Source of the DNA: Pseudoalteromonas galatheae
GTDB taxonomy: Bacteria > Pseudomonadota > Gammaproteobacteria > Enterobacterales > Alteromonadaceae
Assembly: GCF_005886105.2 (NCBI RefSeq)
Contig: NZ_PNCO02000001.1
Span: 2,167,001-2,231,000, forward strand
DNA length: 64,000 nucleotides
Reading direction: 5' to 3'
Numbering within the stretch: position 1 is the first letter of the stretch; every line of letters starts with the position of its first letter. The notes below the pieces were generated by a model. It saw only the letters and a list, made by a program, of their open reading frames with translations, had not been told where the DNA came from and made no database searches. The translations under genes and the position numbers were made by a program. This document shows, piece after piece, positions 19,301-28,745 of the stretch.

Positions 19301-22300
19301 GTGATGTTGAGTTTAATAGACCATTATATCTCAATGATGAGGAGATCACTCTTGAGACTCGACTTAATGTTGAAAACTCAACTATCTCTTTGTTTAGCTT
19401 TGAAAAAGAGTCCTGGTTCCAGCAAAGCCGATTTACTGTGGAGTGGAGCGAAAAAACAATCATCCAAGGCAAAACTTTTGACCAAAACACACGAGAATTT
19501 GAGCAGTGTATAAGTAAAGATGAGTTTTATACTCATTGCCATCGCTTAGATATGAACTATCAAGCACTCTTTCAAAGTGTGGTGCAATGTTGGAAATCAT
19601 CATCGCAGGTTTTAGTAGAGATACAATGTGACTCTCAGGAAGACTCGAAAGTTATGTTAAGCCCTATGTTGCTTGATGGAGCTTTTCAAAGCTTCTTTCA
19701 ATTAGTCGAACATTCGTACCTTCCTGTGAAAATTGATGAAATTATCTACCATCAAAAGCCCCCTAGCCATTGCTTCTCATTACTTGATGTAACCTTACTC
19801 AGTGATCCGCTTTGTGTTGGCGATCTAAATATCTATACGTTAGACGGACAGCTTTGCATTTCCATTTTAGGAATAGAGCTAAAAGCCAATACGCAACATC
19901 AGCTGAACCCTTTAAAAGAACTTAAATATCACTACACTTGGCAAAATTTGACAACGCCTATAACCAAAACAGAAACTCAGGCCAATACGCTTTGTATTCT
20001 TCGAAAAGGCTTTCCAATAAAAGGCTTAGGGCATTATCCAGTGGTTAATATTAGCAGTAACGATGATGTTGCTTTGATCACAGAAAAGTTAACCCCTTAT
20101 TTAACCAGCACTGAACGCTTAATTATAGATCTTAGCCATTTATCCGATATCAAAATGCCAAATGAATGTCTTCCGCATAGCATTATCGATGAAGCTTTGG
20201 TCGCACCACTTAGCTACTTTCAAGCGATCCAAGCTGCAGCCTGGGGTAAGCCATTAGAAGTAATCGCCGTGACGAGATATGCTCAAGCTGTTAGCCAAAC
20301 TCTAGTTAACCCCTTGCAAAGTGCGCTTTGGGGTATGTTGAGAGTATTTGCCGCTGAAAACCAACAATTCAAGCTCAGATTACTAGATATAGACCAACAG
20401 TTATCTAGTGTTGACACCTTTGAGCTGCTACTTAATACAAAACAACTCAGCGATACTGAAATGGCGATTCGTGATGGTCAAGCTTTCGTTCAACGACTTG
20501 AGCATCTAAGTTCTCAAGCTTGCGCTGAAGATAAATATTTTACCGTTACTACGCAAAAATCAAAATATTACAATTGGCACCTTGATGGGGAAAGTTGGGT
20601 TGCCTACGAGCATGATGACGAAAACAAAACTACTCCTGTACATGCCATCTCAATCAACCGTGCAGTTTTGGCAAATCGACCTAGTTACTTTGTTTATCAG
20701 CTTAAAGATGTTGCTGAACCCAAAGTAGCACTCGCCAATTGTGGCATCACCAATTACCTAGATAACACAGTGCCGTTCGTGTCGCTACCTGACATTAGTA
20801 CATCTTGGTTAACTGAAAACTTAGCGGTTGTTCATCAATCTCTTGCCTTAGTGCAAACACTTTTGACACAAACTACTACTGTGACTTTTTTTAGCCCTAC
20901 CACAGCTGCCAGTCTTGCTGCTATTTCCTGCTTAAAAACCGCGGGGTGCTCCATTCATATTATTGAATCAGCCGACCATCTCGATGTACTAGAACCTATT
21001 GACATCTTGGTCATTGATACTGTGATGACGATGCCAATCATACTGCAAGAGAAGTTAAGTTACGGCGCACATATTGTGAGTGCTGAACCACGACCAAAAA
21101 CTAAATTAAATGAAGCCAACTACAACTATATAAAACCTACAATACAGTTAAATAAAACCCAATCTATAGAATCATTACATGCGTTTATAGTTCAGATTGT
21201 CGAGTCATTAAATGAGTATGAACAGATAGCTTTAAGTCAACCTTTGAGCGTACCAATTGATGCACTCACAACAAAGTTTCAACAGGAATATCAAGTAGTA
21301 ACTCTTAACACTTTGCCTCCGGTAGCACGCCTAGCACATGCTCCGAGTGTTCACTTCCATGACAGTAGCTATCTTGTTACTGGAGGACAAGGAGGAATAG
21401 GCCTTGAAGTGGTAACTTGGTTATTTAATCAAGGCGCAAAACAAATCTTTGTTTCGGGTAGAAGTCCACTTAACAATCGCCTTAATACTATTATCAAAAC
21501 CGCTGCACAATCAGGATGCACTATTAATTACATTCAAGCTGATATTAGTCAATATAATGATGTCATTGAGTTGATAAACAAGATTACTGCTACGGCGACT
21601 CCGCTAAAAGGTATATTCCATGCGGCTGGTTTGCTTAAAGATGCAACTTTCTCAGCCCAAACAGCAGAACACATGTATTCAGTTTTAGCACCAAAAGTGA
21701 ATGGCGCTTGGTATCTGCACCTCGCCACAAGCTCTTTAGCACTCGACTATTTTGTTTGCTTTTCCTCAATCGCATCAATTGTTGGCTGGGCGGGTCAAGC
21801 GAACTATGCAACTGCTAACGCTTTTATGGATGGTCTATGTGTCGCTAGAAGACAGCAAGGGAAGCCGGCCCTTAGCTTAAATTGGGGACCGTGGTTAGAA
21901 GCAGGCATGGCGGCACAACTTTCAGAACAAGAGCAACAAGCTATGTTGCAAGCTGGAATGCATCCTCTCACCTCTAACGAAGGGGTCATTGAATTAGCAC
22001 GCTCACTACAAAGTGCAAAACCTCAAATTGGTATTTTCAAAGTAGATTGGCTCAATGCAAAAATGGCAACAGGTAGTAGCGTATTTTCACAATTCCAATC
22101 AACAGACTTAAATAAAGATGAAGATCCAATAAAAGCCCAGTTACTTGAGGCAAGTTCAGCATCTCGACATACGCTACTCGAATGCCGTATCAAGGATGAA
22201 TTAGCTAAAGTACTTGGGTTACAAGATGCCAACAACATTGAAAGTGGCTCCAGCGTGTTTGATTATGGCCTCAATTCATTAATGGCTATAGAGCTTAAGC

Positions 22301-22464
22301 AGAGATTGCAAACACTTTGTGATAACCCCCTTCCCGCTTCTTTAGTTATGAAACACGATTCCGTAACTAAGCTTACGAGCTTTATCGCGGCCTTATACGA
22401 AGAATATCATCAACCTGCAATTGATGTCGTTACCAATGAACAAGTCGTAAAGGTCACTTTATAA
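16378..22464 (+). CDS. Type I polyketide synthase, KS-AT-DH-(degenerate ER)-KR-ACP
   Basis: One 2,028-residue PKS module. KS (about 12-445): Cys185, His320 and His360 intact. AT (about 545-840): GHSAGE with Ser633; the HAFH-position motif reads VPYH (733-736), so the extender unit cannot be read off. DH (about 925-1170): His942 in HQVGNETIYPG and Asp1100 in LLDGAFQ. Then a KR structural half (about 1240-1360), a region at about 1430-1640 that looks like an ER without its glycine-rich NADPH motif, and KR (about 1660-1850) with TGGQGGIG, Ser1797, Tyr1810 and Asn1814; LKD suggests B-type stereochemistry. ACP Ser1967 is in DYGLNSL. There is no loading domain or thioesterase, so it may work iteratively on a fatty starter. 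Its stop overlaps the NRPS start (TAATG). Confidence 0.92.
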   Translation: MNNNQTATEQQNDIAVIGISCRLPGENNSPFDFHNFLINGGNGITEIPKERWDVDAYYDSDRDKAGKMYVKNGGFLSGLSLFDAPFFGISPKEAPYIDPQQRWALEVAYEALENAGLDVDKLRGSDTSVFMGQFMHDFEQLQTDSNAHELVSSHSATGSSMTLTANRLSYCFDFHGTSLTLDTACSSSLVALDLACKAIHSGDSQIALAGGVNLLLRPEMTMSICKASMLSPDGLCKSFSSDANGYVRSEGVAVVVLKKLSEAIKDQNPVLAIIKASGTNQDGQTSGITVPNGHAQQQLLSKTLAIAGLTGSDIDYAEAHGTGTAVGDPIEVNALGTVLGARSQEIEPCLIGSVKSNIGHTEPTAGIAGLIKTINAMNSGIIPKTLHCHTINPAINEAQLNIKIVTDNTAWPNRGDYTPRRAIVNSFGFGGTNANVVIEQAQSTSRSCSTRPSLLQLFVSAKSAAALKLQVSAYLDHLKPLDESDVPDFCSNSVLLRTAFKNRAVFTARDKTALITQLEDFISERPNKVNRSAASQPTSSAPIAFVFSGMGTTWPKMGQALYSSNALFKAELDKVDIALQQYVSWSLIEKMHYAGDEIHETQYAQPAIFAIQIALFKLLAHYGIKADAIVGHSAGEVAASYCAGVYNFEEALRIIYHRSRLQQTTAGEGKMLAVGINETQAQMLCNKHFGAVSIAAINSKTSITLSGDTNNLQAISDELELQGKFSRFLNVEVPYHSPVMDKLNKPLIDSLSPLHPSEPNISLYSTVTGSIADWQKWTAEYWPQNVREPVYFEKAIQNLLDDGVRNFIEISPHTVLSNVIKQVASDLPIFATSFMIRNEDDELQFAAGLGALATSGLLDPKEALHVKNCPPNHNVRLPNYQWEHQSYWHEHPDVQLSRIENKQKRDAFLDLSLPTLGQQLLSQQPIWQNKISTKNQQHLTGHQVGNETIYPGAAYIEAALQLARVQADDTKYTLSDVEFNRPLYLNDEEITLETRLNVENSTISLFSFEKESWFQQSRFTVEWSEKTIIQGKTFDQNTREFEQCISKDEFYTHCHRLDMNYQALFQSVVQCWKSSSQVLVEIQCDSQEDSKVMLSPMLLDGAFQSFFQLVEHSYLPVKIDEIIYHQKPPSHCFSLLDVTLLSDPLCVGDLNIYTLDGQLCISILGIELKANTQHQLNPLKELKYHYTWQNLTTPITKTETQANTLCILRKGFPIKGLGHYPVVNISSNDDVALITEKLTPYLTSTERLIIDLSHLSDIKMPNECLPHSIIDEALVAPLSYFQAIQAAAWGKPLEVIAVTRYAQAVSQTLVNPLQSALWGMLRVFAAENQQFKLRLLDIDQQLSSVDTFELLLNTKQLSDTEMAIRDGQAFVQRLEHLSSQACAEDKYFTVTTQKSKYYNWHLDGESWVAYEHDDENKTTPVHAISINRAVLANRPSYFVYQLKDVAEPKVALANCGITNYLDNTVPFVSLPDISTSWLTENLAVVHQSLALVQTLLTQTTTVTFFSPTTAASLAAISCLKTAGCSIHIIESADHLDVLEPIDILVIDTVMTMPIILQEKLSYGAHIVSAEPRPKTKLNEANYNYIKPTIQLNKTQSIESLHAFIVQIVESLNEYEQIALSQPLSVPIDALTTKFQQEYQVVTLNTLPPVARLAHAPSVHFHDSSYLVTGGQGGIGLEVVTWLFNQGAKQIFVSGRSPLNNRLNTIIKTAAQSGCTINYIQADISQYNDVIELINKITATATPLKGIFHAAGLLKDATFSAQTAEHMYSVLAPKVNGAWYLHLATSSLALDYFVCFSSIASIVGWAGQANYATANAFMDGLCVARRQQGKPALSLNWGPWLEAGMAAQLSEQEQQAMLQAGMHPLTSNEGVIELARSLQSAKPQIGIFKVDWLNAKMATGSSVFSQFQSTDLNKDEDPIKAQLLEASSASRHTLLECRIKDELAKVLGLQDANNIESGSSVFDYGLNSLMAIELKQRLQTLCDNPLPASLVMKHDSVTKLTSFIAALYEEYHQPAIDVVTNEQVVKVTL

Positions 22465-25400
22465 TGGAACAGTTAATTGAAAAGTGCCAAACGCTTGGTA
22501 TTTCATTTTCACTCAGTGTTGATGACCAACTCGAGTTACACGCGAAAACACAACCAAGCACTGAGTTGATCAATGAAATAAAAGCGGAAAAACAAAACCT
22601 TATTGCGATGCTAAAACGCAATAAAATGAAACAGTTAATACTCAAACTGTCACAGCCGATCAAGACAAGCCGGTCACACACGCGGTCTGAGGTATCATTT
22701 CAACAACAACGTATGTGGCTGGCTGATTCGCTACGAGAGGGAGCGACTGAGTATCACCTTGCTAAGGTATTTGACCTAAAGGGATTACTGAATTTAGCGC
22801 TTTTTGAACAGTCAATCCTACATGTTATTGCTCACAACAACATACTGACAACTCAATATCAAAAGACAGACTCATCAATACAGCAATACCTTGGAGACAA
22901 CAGCACTGGAGTCTTTAACATACATAAATGTTCAGGTTTGAGTGACTCAGCTATATTTACCGCTATCCAGAAATGTGTGGAAAAGCCGTTTAACTTAAGT
23001 AGTGAAAACCCTATTCGTGTTGAGCTGTTTCAAAAAAGTCCTAATCATTATTACTTTGTTTTTGTAATACATCATATCGCCGCAGATGGATGGTCTATTG
23101 CGCTTTTTTGTCAACAGGTTGCGAGCGTCTATGCTCAATTAATTGATGGGCTCTCCGTTGACACAGAATACGACTCCATAAGCTACATTGACTACGCACT
23201 GTGGCAACGCGCAGTTCTAGAACCACAACAATTGGATTTACTCAGTCAGTGGTGGCAAGCCAAACTCAAAACTTGTACAACAAATGTTACTTTTCCTAGT
23301 GATAAAAACAGACCTTCTTTCTCAGATCTGCCAGCACAGGTTTATACAAGCCATATCAATAGCGAGCAGTTTGCATGCATAAAAGCATTTGCTAAAGCAC
23401 ACGCTTGCACTCCTTTTACTGTTGTTTATAGCTTATTTAATGTTTTGCTCGCATTCTACAGCAATGAAGAAGATATCGTGATTGGTACTCCTGTGGCCAA
23501 TCGAGATCACCCTCAATTACAGACGTTAATGGGCTTTGTTGCCAATACCGTTGTACTTAGACAAAGTGTTGATTTAGGTAGTTCATTTGCTACGTTAGTG
23601 CATGCTGCAAAACAGCAAACCAGTGAAGCATTTGAGCATGCGCATTTACCATTTGAAGTGCTGTTAGAAAAGATATCGATCCCGAGGCATCATAATCAGC
23701 CACCGTTGATTAACATATTCCTTGCTATGCACAATATGAAGCCTATTGTGCCAGAGTTAAAAGGTATCGAGATCACACCGACCAAGCAACAATTTCGTAA
23801 GGCTAAGTTTGATCTGACTCTCGATATATTTGAGCATTCTGATGCGTTGTTGTTAGAGTGGGAATATGCGTGTGATTTATATCATCATCAAACTATCGAA
23901 CAGCTAGCCGAAAACTTCTCACACCTCTTGGATACCTTGCTACAAAATGCAACCTCACCTATGTCCTCTGTTGCTTTTGTCGCGCCAAAGCAACGCAACG
24001 ATATTCAACAAAGTTGGCAAGGTGCACATAGAGACTATAGCAAACACGATGCTTTACCCGAGGCTCTACAACATACATTTGCTCAATATAAAGATAAGAT
24101 TGCGATAGTAGACGATTCTGGAACATATAGTTATCAAGCGCTACAAAAACTTGTCGAGAAATACACTACCCTCATCCAAACACAACCACTTCACCATAAT
24201 TGCTTTATTGGCGTGTATTGTCAGCGCTCAGTTCATATGGTTGCGGCGATGTTAGCTATCTTGCGTAGTGGTCATGCCTATCTGCCATTAGACCCAGACT
24301 ACCCAGTAGTAAGAGTTGAGCATATGGTGAATGATTCAAATGCACAACTTATCTTATGTGATTATAAATTGGAGACACGCTGCCAACTCTTTAATGTTCC
24401 AGTGCTGAGCTTACAATGCAACCATGGAGAAGTGGCAACTCATGAAGACTTATCGCCTTGTACCGCAATAGATTCACTTGCTTATGTAATTTATACCTCA
24501 GGTTCCACGGGTAAACCCAAGGGTGTTACTGTCTCCCATCTTGCATTAAGAAATTTTATAACCGCGATGCAAGAAACATTTGTACTAAGTACCAATACCC
24601 GTGCACTAGCAGTGACTTCGATCTCATTTGATATTCATGTATTGGAATTATATCTACCGTTACTCAGTGGCGGCAGGATCCACCTAGCAACCGCGGAGCA
24701 AGGCAAAGACCCTCAACAGTTACAATCGCTTATCGATAGAGCAGGTATTAATTTTATTCAGGCAACTCCGACTTCGCTCGGTATGCTTAAGAACTTTAAT
24801 GTACAATTTAGTGCTAATACCACAGTGCTAAGTGGTGGAGAAGCGCTGCCATTGGAGTTGCAACACTACCTCAACCAACAAAATGTTTCTCTTTGGAATA
24901 TGTATGGGCCAACTGAAACAACGGTGTGGTCATCAATTGCATTATTAAAGCATGATGATGACATCCATCTAGGGAAGCCCATTGCCAATACTCAATTTTA
25001 TGTTGTTAATAAGCATCACCAAATATTGCCAAGAGGTGCCACTGGTGAACTGCTCATCACTGGCGATGGGCTAGCTAATGGCTATTTGAATCTCCCCCAG
25101 CAAACCGCTGAGAAATTTGTATTACTCAATATCACTGATACCCAAACTAGCGCTTATAAAACTGGCGACTTAGTGAAAATTGATAGTAAGGGACAACTGA
25201 TTTACCAAGGACGTATAGACCAACAAATTAAGCTAAATGGTTTTAGAATAGAAATTTCTGAAATAGAAAACACTATCTCTCAATACCAAGGTATTGACGC
25301 CGTAGCCGTGGTGCTGAATCAGGCTAATATGCTAACTGCCTTTATCGTTACCCAATCGCCCAAAGATATAAATCTCATCGCATTGCGCCAGTATATTGCA

Positions 25401-27143
25401 GAGCGATTACCACACTTTATGCAACCCGCTGAAATAAGGGTACTTGAACAATTACCGCTTACACCAAATGGCAAAACAGATAAACTCGCACTGTCTAAAC
25501 GAGCGCAGCTCGAGAACAATACCCAGCATACAGATGGCATGTTGCAAGGCTACTCTAAGACACTGCTTCAACTTTGGCAAAATAAGTTACACCTAACCAC
25601 TTTTGATCCGTTTAAGTCCTTTTTTGAACTTGGCGGCAACTCAATTCAATTGATCGATCTCGTTGCGACCATCAACCATGAGCTCAATCTATCTATTACA
25701 ATAAAAGCCTTTGTTAGTAACCCTTGTTTGGATCATATGGCCATGCTTGTGGGCCAAGCTCGGTCTGATGCATTAGACACGATAAACCTGACTGTAGATG
25801 AATCTAGTTATGTAGATAGTGACGCAATACAGATACCTAGCCTGCCTAATCGTCAACATCTACTGGCAATGGGTGGTAAAAATCACCTTTGGGTAGTCAA
25901 TCATACTATGGCACTAAAAGACGAAGATCACACGCTGACTTATGCGTTAGTTTATCGTGCACTTACCCTACTTATCGCTCACCACCCAGCATTCAGAACT
26001 ACGTTGCATCCCGAGTCGCAAACTGAATATATTCAAAGTGTAAAAACCACCTTATCACAAAAAATATGCTTTGACTTATCCCACTTGGATGTCGACCAAA
26101 TCGCCCCCTTTATCACCAAAGAGGTGAATACGATTCGTTTAGCATCAAGTTTATTAAGACTCTTTTATATTAAGAAAAATGGCAGTGTGTTCCTTACCTT
26201 GTCATTACACCATCTTATTTTTGATGGTTTTAGTATGGAGGTCTTTGCAAGAAACTTAGAGTTAGTTGTCTCAGCATTGAAAGCCGAAGAAACTACATGC
26301 AAACTTCAAAAAGACCCTTATATTAACTTTGCCCGTGCATATCAAGACTATTTTAGTCAACCCTTGAGTTCGGGCGTGTGGCAAGAAGACCTTGTGTTTT
26401 GGCAACAAGCTGCCAAGCGGCAAAATCAAAGGATGTTTTCCGTAGAGCAAGTTATGAAGGCTAATCAAGGTAAATCCCAACGTCATACAATTACTGCGCT
26501 ACCACTTCAACTCAGTGATCACATTAAGCAGGTTTCAAAACAGCTTGGTGTTTCACAAGCGAACTTACACACGGCAGCAATCGCCCGCGCACTGCAACAG
26601 AGCCTCACACTGAGTACTGTCTCTATCGAGCTCTCTCAGTTTAATCGGTTTAATAGACATATTGATGTTGCTACAGAAGCGATCGTTGGCTATCTCATTT
26701 CGCCAATAACTTTGATACTTGGAGAACAGGCATTTACATCACTAGATGCGACTATTTCGTCTGTAGATAGCTTTTTAACATCTGCTCCTCACAATGCCAC
26801 GGGTTACTATGCATTATCACATTTGAACCCAGATCCTAAGGTTCAACATGCCCTCCCAATATTGCAAACCGCTGACTTTAACTTCAACTACCAAGGTGAG
26901 TTAAATACATCGACAAACCAGAATATCGTCACCGAGCTGGAAGACTGGCACATCAAACTAAAGCAGACCATTCCATTCGTTATTTCGGATGAAACAACAT
27001 CAAGCCCATACAGTTTGTACATTTCAACCTATTTTGAGCAAGGCCAGCAACGAGTGTTTATCGGCTATAGCGCGCAACTGTTTGACGAACAACAAATCAC
27101 AACTCTGACAGAACAATATATAAATAATCTAAAAGGAATGTAG
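22464..27143 (+). CDS. NRPS module, TubC docking-C-A(Gly)-T-epimerase-like
   Basis: A 1,559-residue single NRPS module. Residues 1-52 resemble a TubC-type docking domain that should receive the upstream ACP. C domain (about 70-500): HHIAADG at 203-209. A domain (about 535-1035): YTSGSTGKPKG at 677-687, NMYGPTETT at 812-820, KTGDL, and NGKTDK. The ten specificity residues read D-I-L-Q-L-G-M-V-W-K, one or two steps from the known glycine code. T domain: GGNS with Ser1060. The last domain (about 1115-1559) has HHLIFDG (1249-1255), VGYLISPITL and FNFNYQG (about 1472-1478), more like epimerase than condensation motifs. There is no thioesterase or reductase, so release is unexplained. Translation is coupled to the PKS. 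Confidence 0.92.
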   Translation: MEQLIEKCQTLGISFSLSVDDQLELHAKTQPSTELINEIKAEKQNLIAMLKRNKMKQLILKLSQPIKTSRSHTRSEVSFQQQRMWLADSLREGATEYHLAKVFDLKGLLNLALFEQSILHVIAHNNILTTQYQKTDSSIQQYLGDNSTGVFNIHKCSGLSDSAIFTAIQKCVEKPFNLSSENPIRVELFQKSPNHYYFVFVIHHIAADGWSIALFCQQVASVYAQLIDGLSVDTEYDSISYIDYALWQRAVLEPQQLDLLSQWWQAKLKTCTTNVTFPSDKNRPSFSDLPAQVYTSHINSEQFACIKAFAKAHACTPFTVVYSLFNVLLAFYSNEEDIVIGTPVANRDHPQLQTLMGFVANTVVLRQSVDLGSSFATLVHAAKQQTSEAFEHAHLPFEVLLEKISIPRHHNQPPLINIFLAMHNMKPIVPELKGIEITPTKQQFRKAKFDLTLDIFEHSDALLLEWEYACDLYHHQTIEQLAENFSHLLDTLLQNATSPMSSVAFVAPKQRNDIQQSWQGAHRDYSKHDALPEALQHTFAQYKDKIAIVDDSGTYSYQALQKLVEKYTTLIQTQPLHHNCFIGVYCQRSVHMVAAMLAILRSGHAYLPLDPDYPVVRVEHMVNDSNAQLILCDYKLETRCQLFNVPVLSLQCNHGEVATHEDLSPCTAIDSLAYVIYTSGSTGKPKGVTVSHLALRNFITAMQETFVLSTNTRALAVTSISFDIHVLELYLPLLSGGRIHLATAEQGKDPQQLQSLIDRAGINFIQATPTSLGMLKNFNVQFSANTTVLSGGEALPLELQHYLNQQNVSLWNMYGPTETTVWSSIALLKHDDDIHLGKPIANTQFYVVNKHHQILPRGATGELLITGDGLANGYLNLPQQTAEKFVLLNITDTQTSAYKTGDLVKIDSKGQLIYQGRIDQQIKLNGFRIEISEIENTISQYQGIDAVAVVLNQANMLTAFIVTQSPKDINLIALRQYIAERLPHFMQPAEIRVLEQLPLTPNGKTDKLALSKRAQLENNTQHTDGMLQGYSKTLLQLWQNKLHLTTFDPFKSFFELGGNSIQLIDLVATINHELNLSITIKAFVSNPCLDHMAMLVGQARSDALDTINLTVDESSYVDSDAIQIPSLPNRQHLLAMGGKNHLWVVNHTMALKDEDHTLTYALVYRALTLLIAHHPAFRTTLHPESQTEYIQSVKTTLSQKICFDLSHLDVDQIAPFITKEVNTIRLASSLLRLFYIKKNGSVFLTLSLHHLIFDGFSMEVFARNLELVVSALKAEETTCKLQKDPYINFARAYQDYFSQPLSSGVWQEDLVFWQQAAKRQNQRMFSVEQVMKANQGKSQRHTITALPLQLSDHIKQVSKQLGVSQANLHTAAIARALQQSLTLSTVSIELSQFNRFNRHIDVATEAIVGYLISPITLILGEQAFTSLDATISSVDSFLTSAPHNATGYYALSHLNPDPKVQHALPILQTADFNFNYQGELNTSTNQNIVTELEDWHIKLKQTIPFVISDETTSSPYSLYISTYFEQGQQRVFIGYSAQLFDEQQITTLTEQYINNLKGM

Positions 27144-27145
27144 CA

Positions 27146-28744
27146 ATGAAGTATTTTTATTTAATGGTGTTCATATTTTGCAATTTTGCAATTGCGAATA
27201 CCAGTAATACGGAGTTTAAACTCAAAGGGTATTACGATTCAGATTTTTATCACCAAAAGTTAGGGCTAACAAAATCGCAGTTTGACTCAATCGCAAATCA
27301 ACTGTTCCTAGTTGTTGATCAAATGGGTAAAAAATCTGTTGATGAGTTAATCCAAATAGCATATTTGGAAAACCCACAAAGCGAAACAACCACTGCACTT
27401 GCAGCAGTAAGATACCTTTCCAGCTCGTTAATGGCCAACAACACACTTACAGCAGAGTCATTAGAGCACAGTATTGTAGCCCTCTATTATCTTGAGCGAC
27501 TTAATACCATTTCAAAAAAACATGCTTGGGCAAAACAGGTCCGAATAACGCTTGGTAGAGAGGTGAATAAGGTGCTTGAATACGAGGCACTTACCGTGAA
27601 TGAACAGCTGGAATCGCATGCTCAGTTTCACCATGCTTTCAATGTGCAGCCCGAGCACGGAGTTGCAGCTGGACTTGCTTTGGTGGATAGCTTAATTGCC
27701 GATCCTGGAAATGTGATGACCTTAACTTTAGTGACAGGTTCAAGACTTTGGCTAGGCGGTGAAGTGTCATATTCTGATCCAAATACGCTGTATTACTTTA
27801 TTCTAACGAGTTTCTACAGTACCAGAGCTATTCTTTTATCTCACGAATTAGAGAAACAGGCAAATCAGTCCGCAAGCACAAAGAAGACTATGAGACTTTC
27901 TTCAATTCTTGGTGGCTGGACTACCTTACCTAGACGCTGGCTTGCAGAGATACACCACGATCCACTCAGCCAATCACTGATAGAGCAAGAGCATCACCAG
28001 TGGTTTTCTATCAACCCAGGGTTTCATTCGATAACGCTCGCCTCTAGTTACTTTAATGAAGATCCTCGATTTTTTTGGGGCTATGGCTACTTGATGCAAG
28101 GGTTAGGTATTTGTAATCAAAATCTACTGTTTAGAAGTTGTGCTGACGACCCCCGGTTTTCATTTAATCGACTGGTTTTCTTAACCACAATTATTGACTA
28201 TTCAATAAAAGCAGGCGATTTTGATACAGCGCAAATGCTATTAGGGGCGAGGTATTGGCCCGAGTTCCATTGGAATGACTGGTCTCAAGGTCATGCTCCA
28301 TGGCAACTAAGAGAGCAAAATATGCAACTGTTACATGAACAGTGGAATAATGCTGATGCATCAGACGATCTCCCTTTGATCACTACGATGAAAAGGCAAT
28401 GGGGTGATAATACGATGACCTGCCAAACATGCCACCAAGAACAGAATCGCAGTTGGACAGCTGAAGAAAAAGAGCGAGCACGTACCCCCTCACCTAGTGT
28501 TGAGTATTTACAGTTTTGGCCTGAAATATCAACCAGCTGGACCGGAGACCAACACACCACATTAAAATGTGACAATATCAATTCATGGCAAAGTAATACG
28601 GTTTACCGAGCGAAACAGCAAGTTGTTTATCAACATGCGTTATTTGAAGCAAAATGGTGGACACGAAATGAGGTACCGTCAAAATCAAAACAGTATGATG
28701 TATGGCAGTTTGTTGGGTTTTGCCAGACTGGCAGCGTAAAATAA
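27146..28744 (+). CDS. Secreted protein of unknown function with CxxCH and C-terminal CBM5/12
   Basis: A 532-residue protein starting 2 bp after the NRPS stop, so surely co-transcribed. Residues 1-17 form a signal peptide. Residues about 30-400 are helical and rich in Trp and Tyr, and I do not recognise them. A CQTCH motif at 426-430 matches a c-type haem attachment site, although it may instead bind zinc or form a disulphide. The C-terminal segment (about 476-528: NTVYRAKQQVVYQHALFEAKWWT ... VWQFVGFC) has the YxAKWWT signature of a chitin-binding CBM5/12 domain. It could act on the product outside the cytoplasm or anchor to a polysaccharide surface; neither is shown. Confidence 0.8.
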   Translation: MKYFYLMVFIFCNFAIANTSNTEFKLKGYYDSDFYHQKLGLTKSQFDSIANQLFLVVDQMGKKSVDELIQIAYLENPQSETTTALAAVRYLSSSLMANNTLTAESLEHSIVALYYLERLNTISKKHAWAKQVRITLGREVNKVLEYEALTVNEQLESHAQFHHAFNVQPEHGVAAGLALVDSLIADPGNVMTLTLVTGSRLWLGGEVSYSDPNTLYYFILTSFYSTRAILLSHELEKQANQSASTKKTMRLSSILGGWTTLPRRWLAEIHHDPLSQSLIEQEHHQWFSINPGFHSITLASSYFNEDPRFFWGYGYLMQGLGICNQNLLFRSCADDPRFSFNRLVFLTTIIDYSIKAGDFDTAQMLLGARYWPEFHWNDWSQGHAPWQLREQNMQLLHEQWNNADASDDLPLITTMKRQWGDNTMTCQTCHQEQNRSWTAEEKERARTPSPSVEYLQFWPEISTSWTGDQHTTLKCDNINSWQSNTVYRAKQQVVYQHALFEAKWWTRNEVPSKSKQYDVWQFVGFCQTGSVK

Positions 28745-28745
28745 T

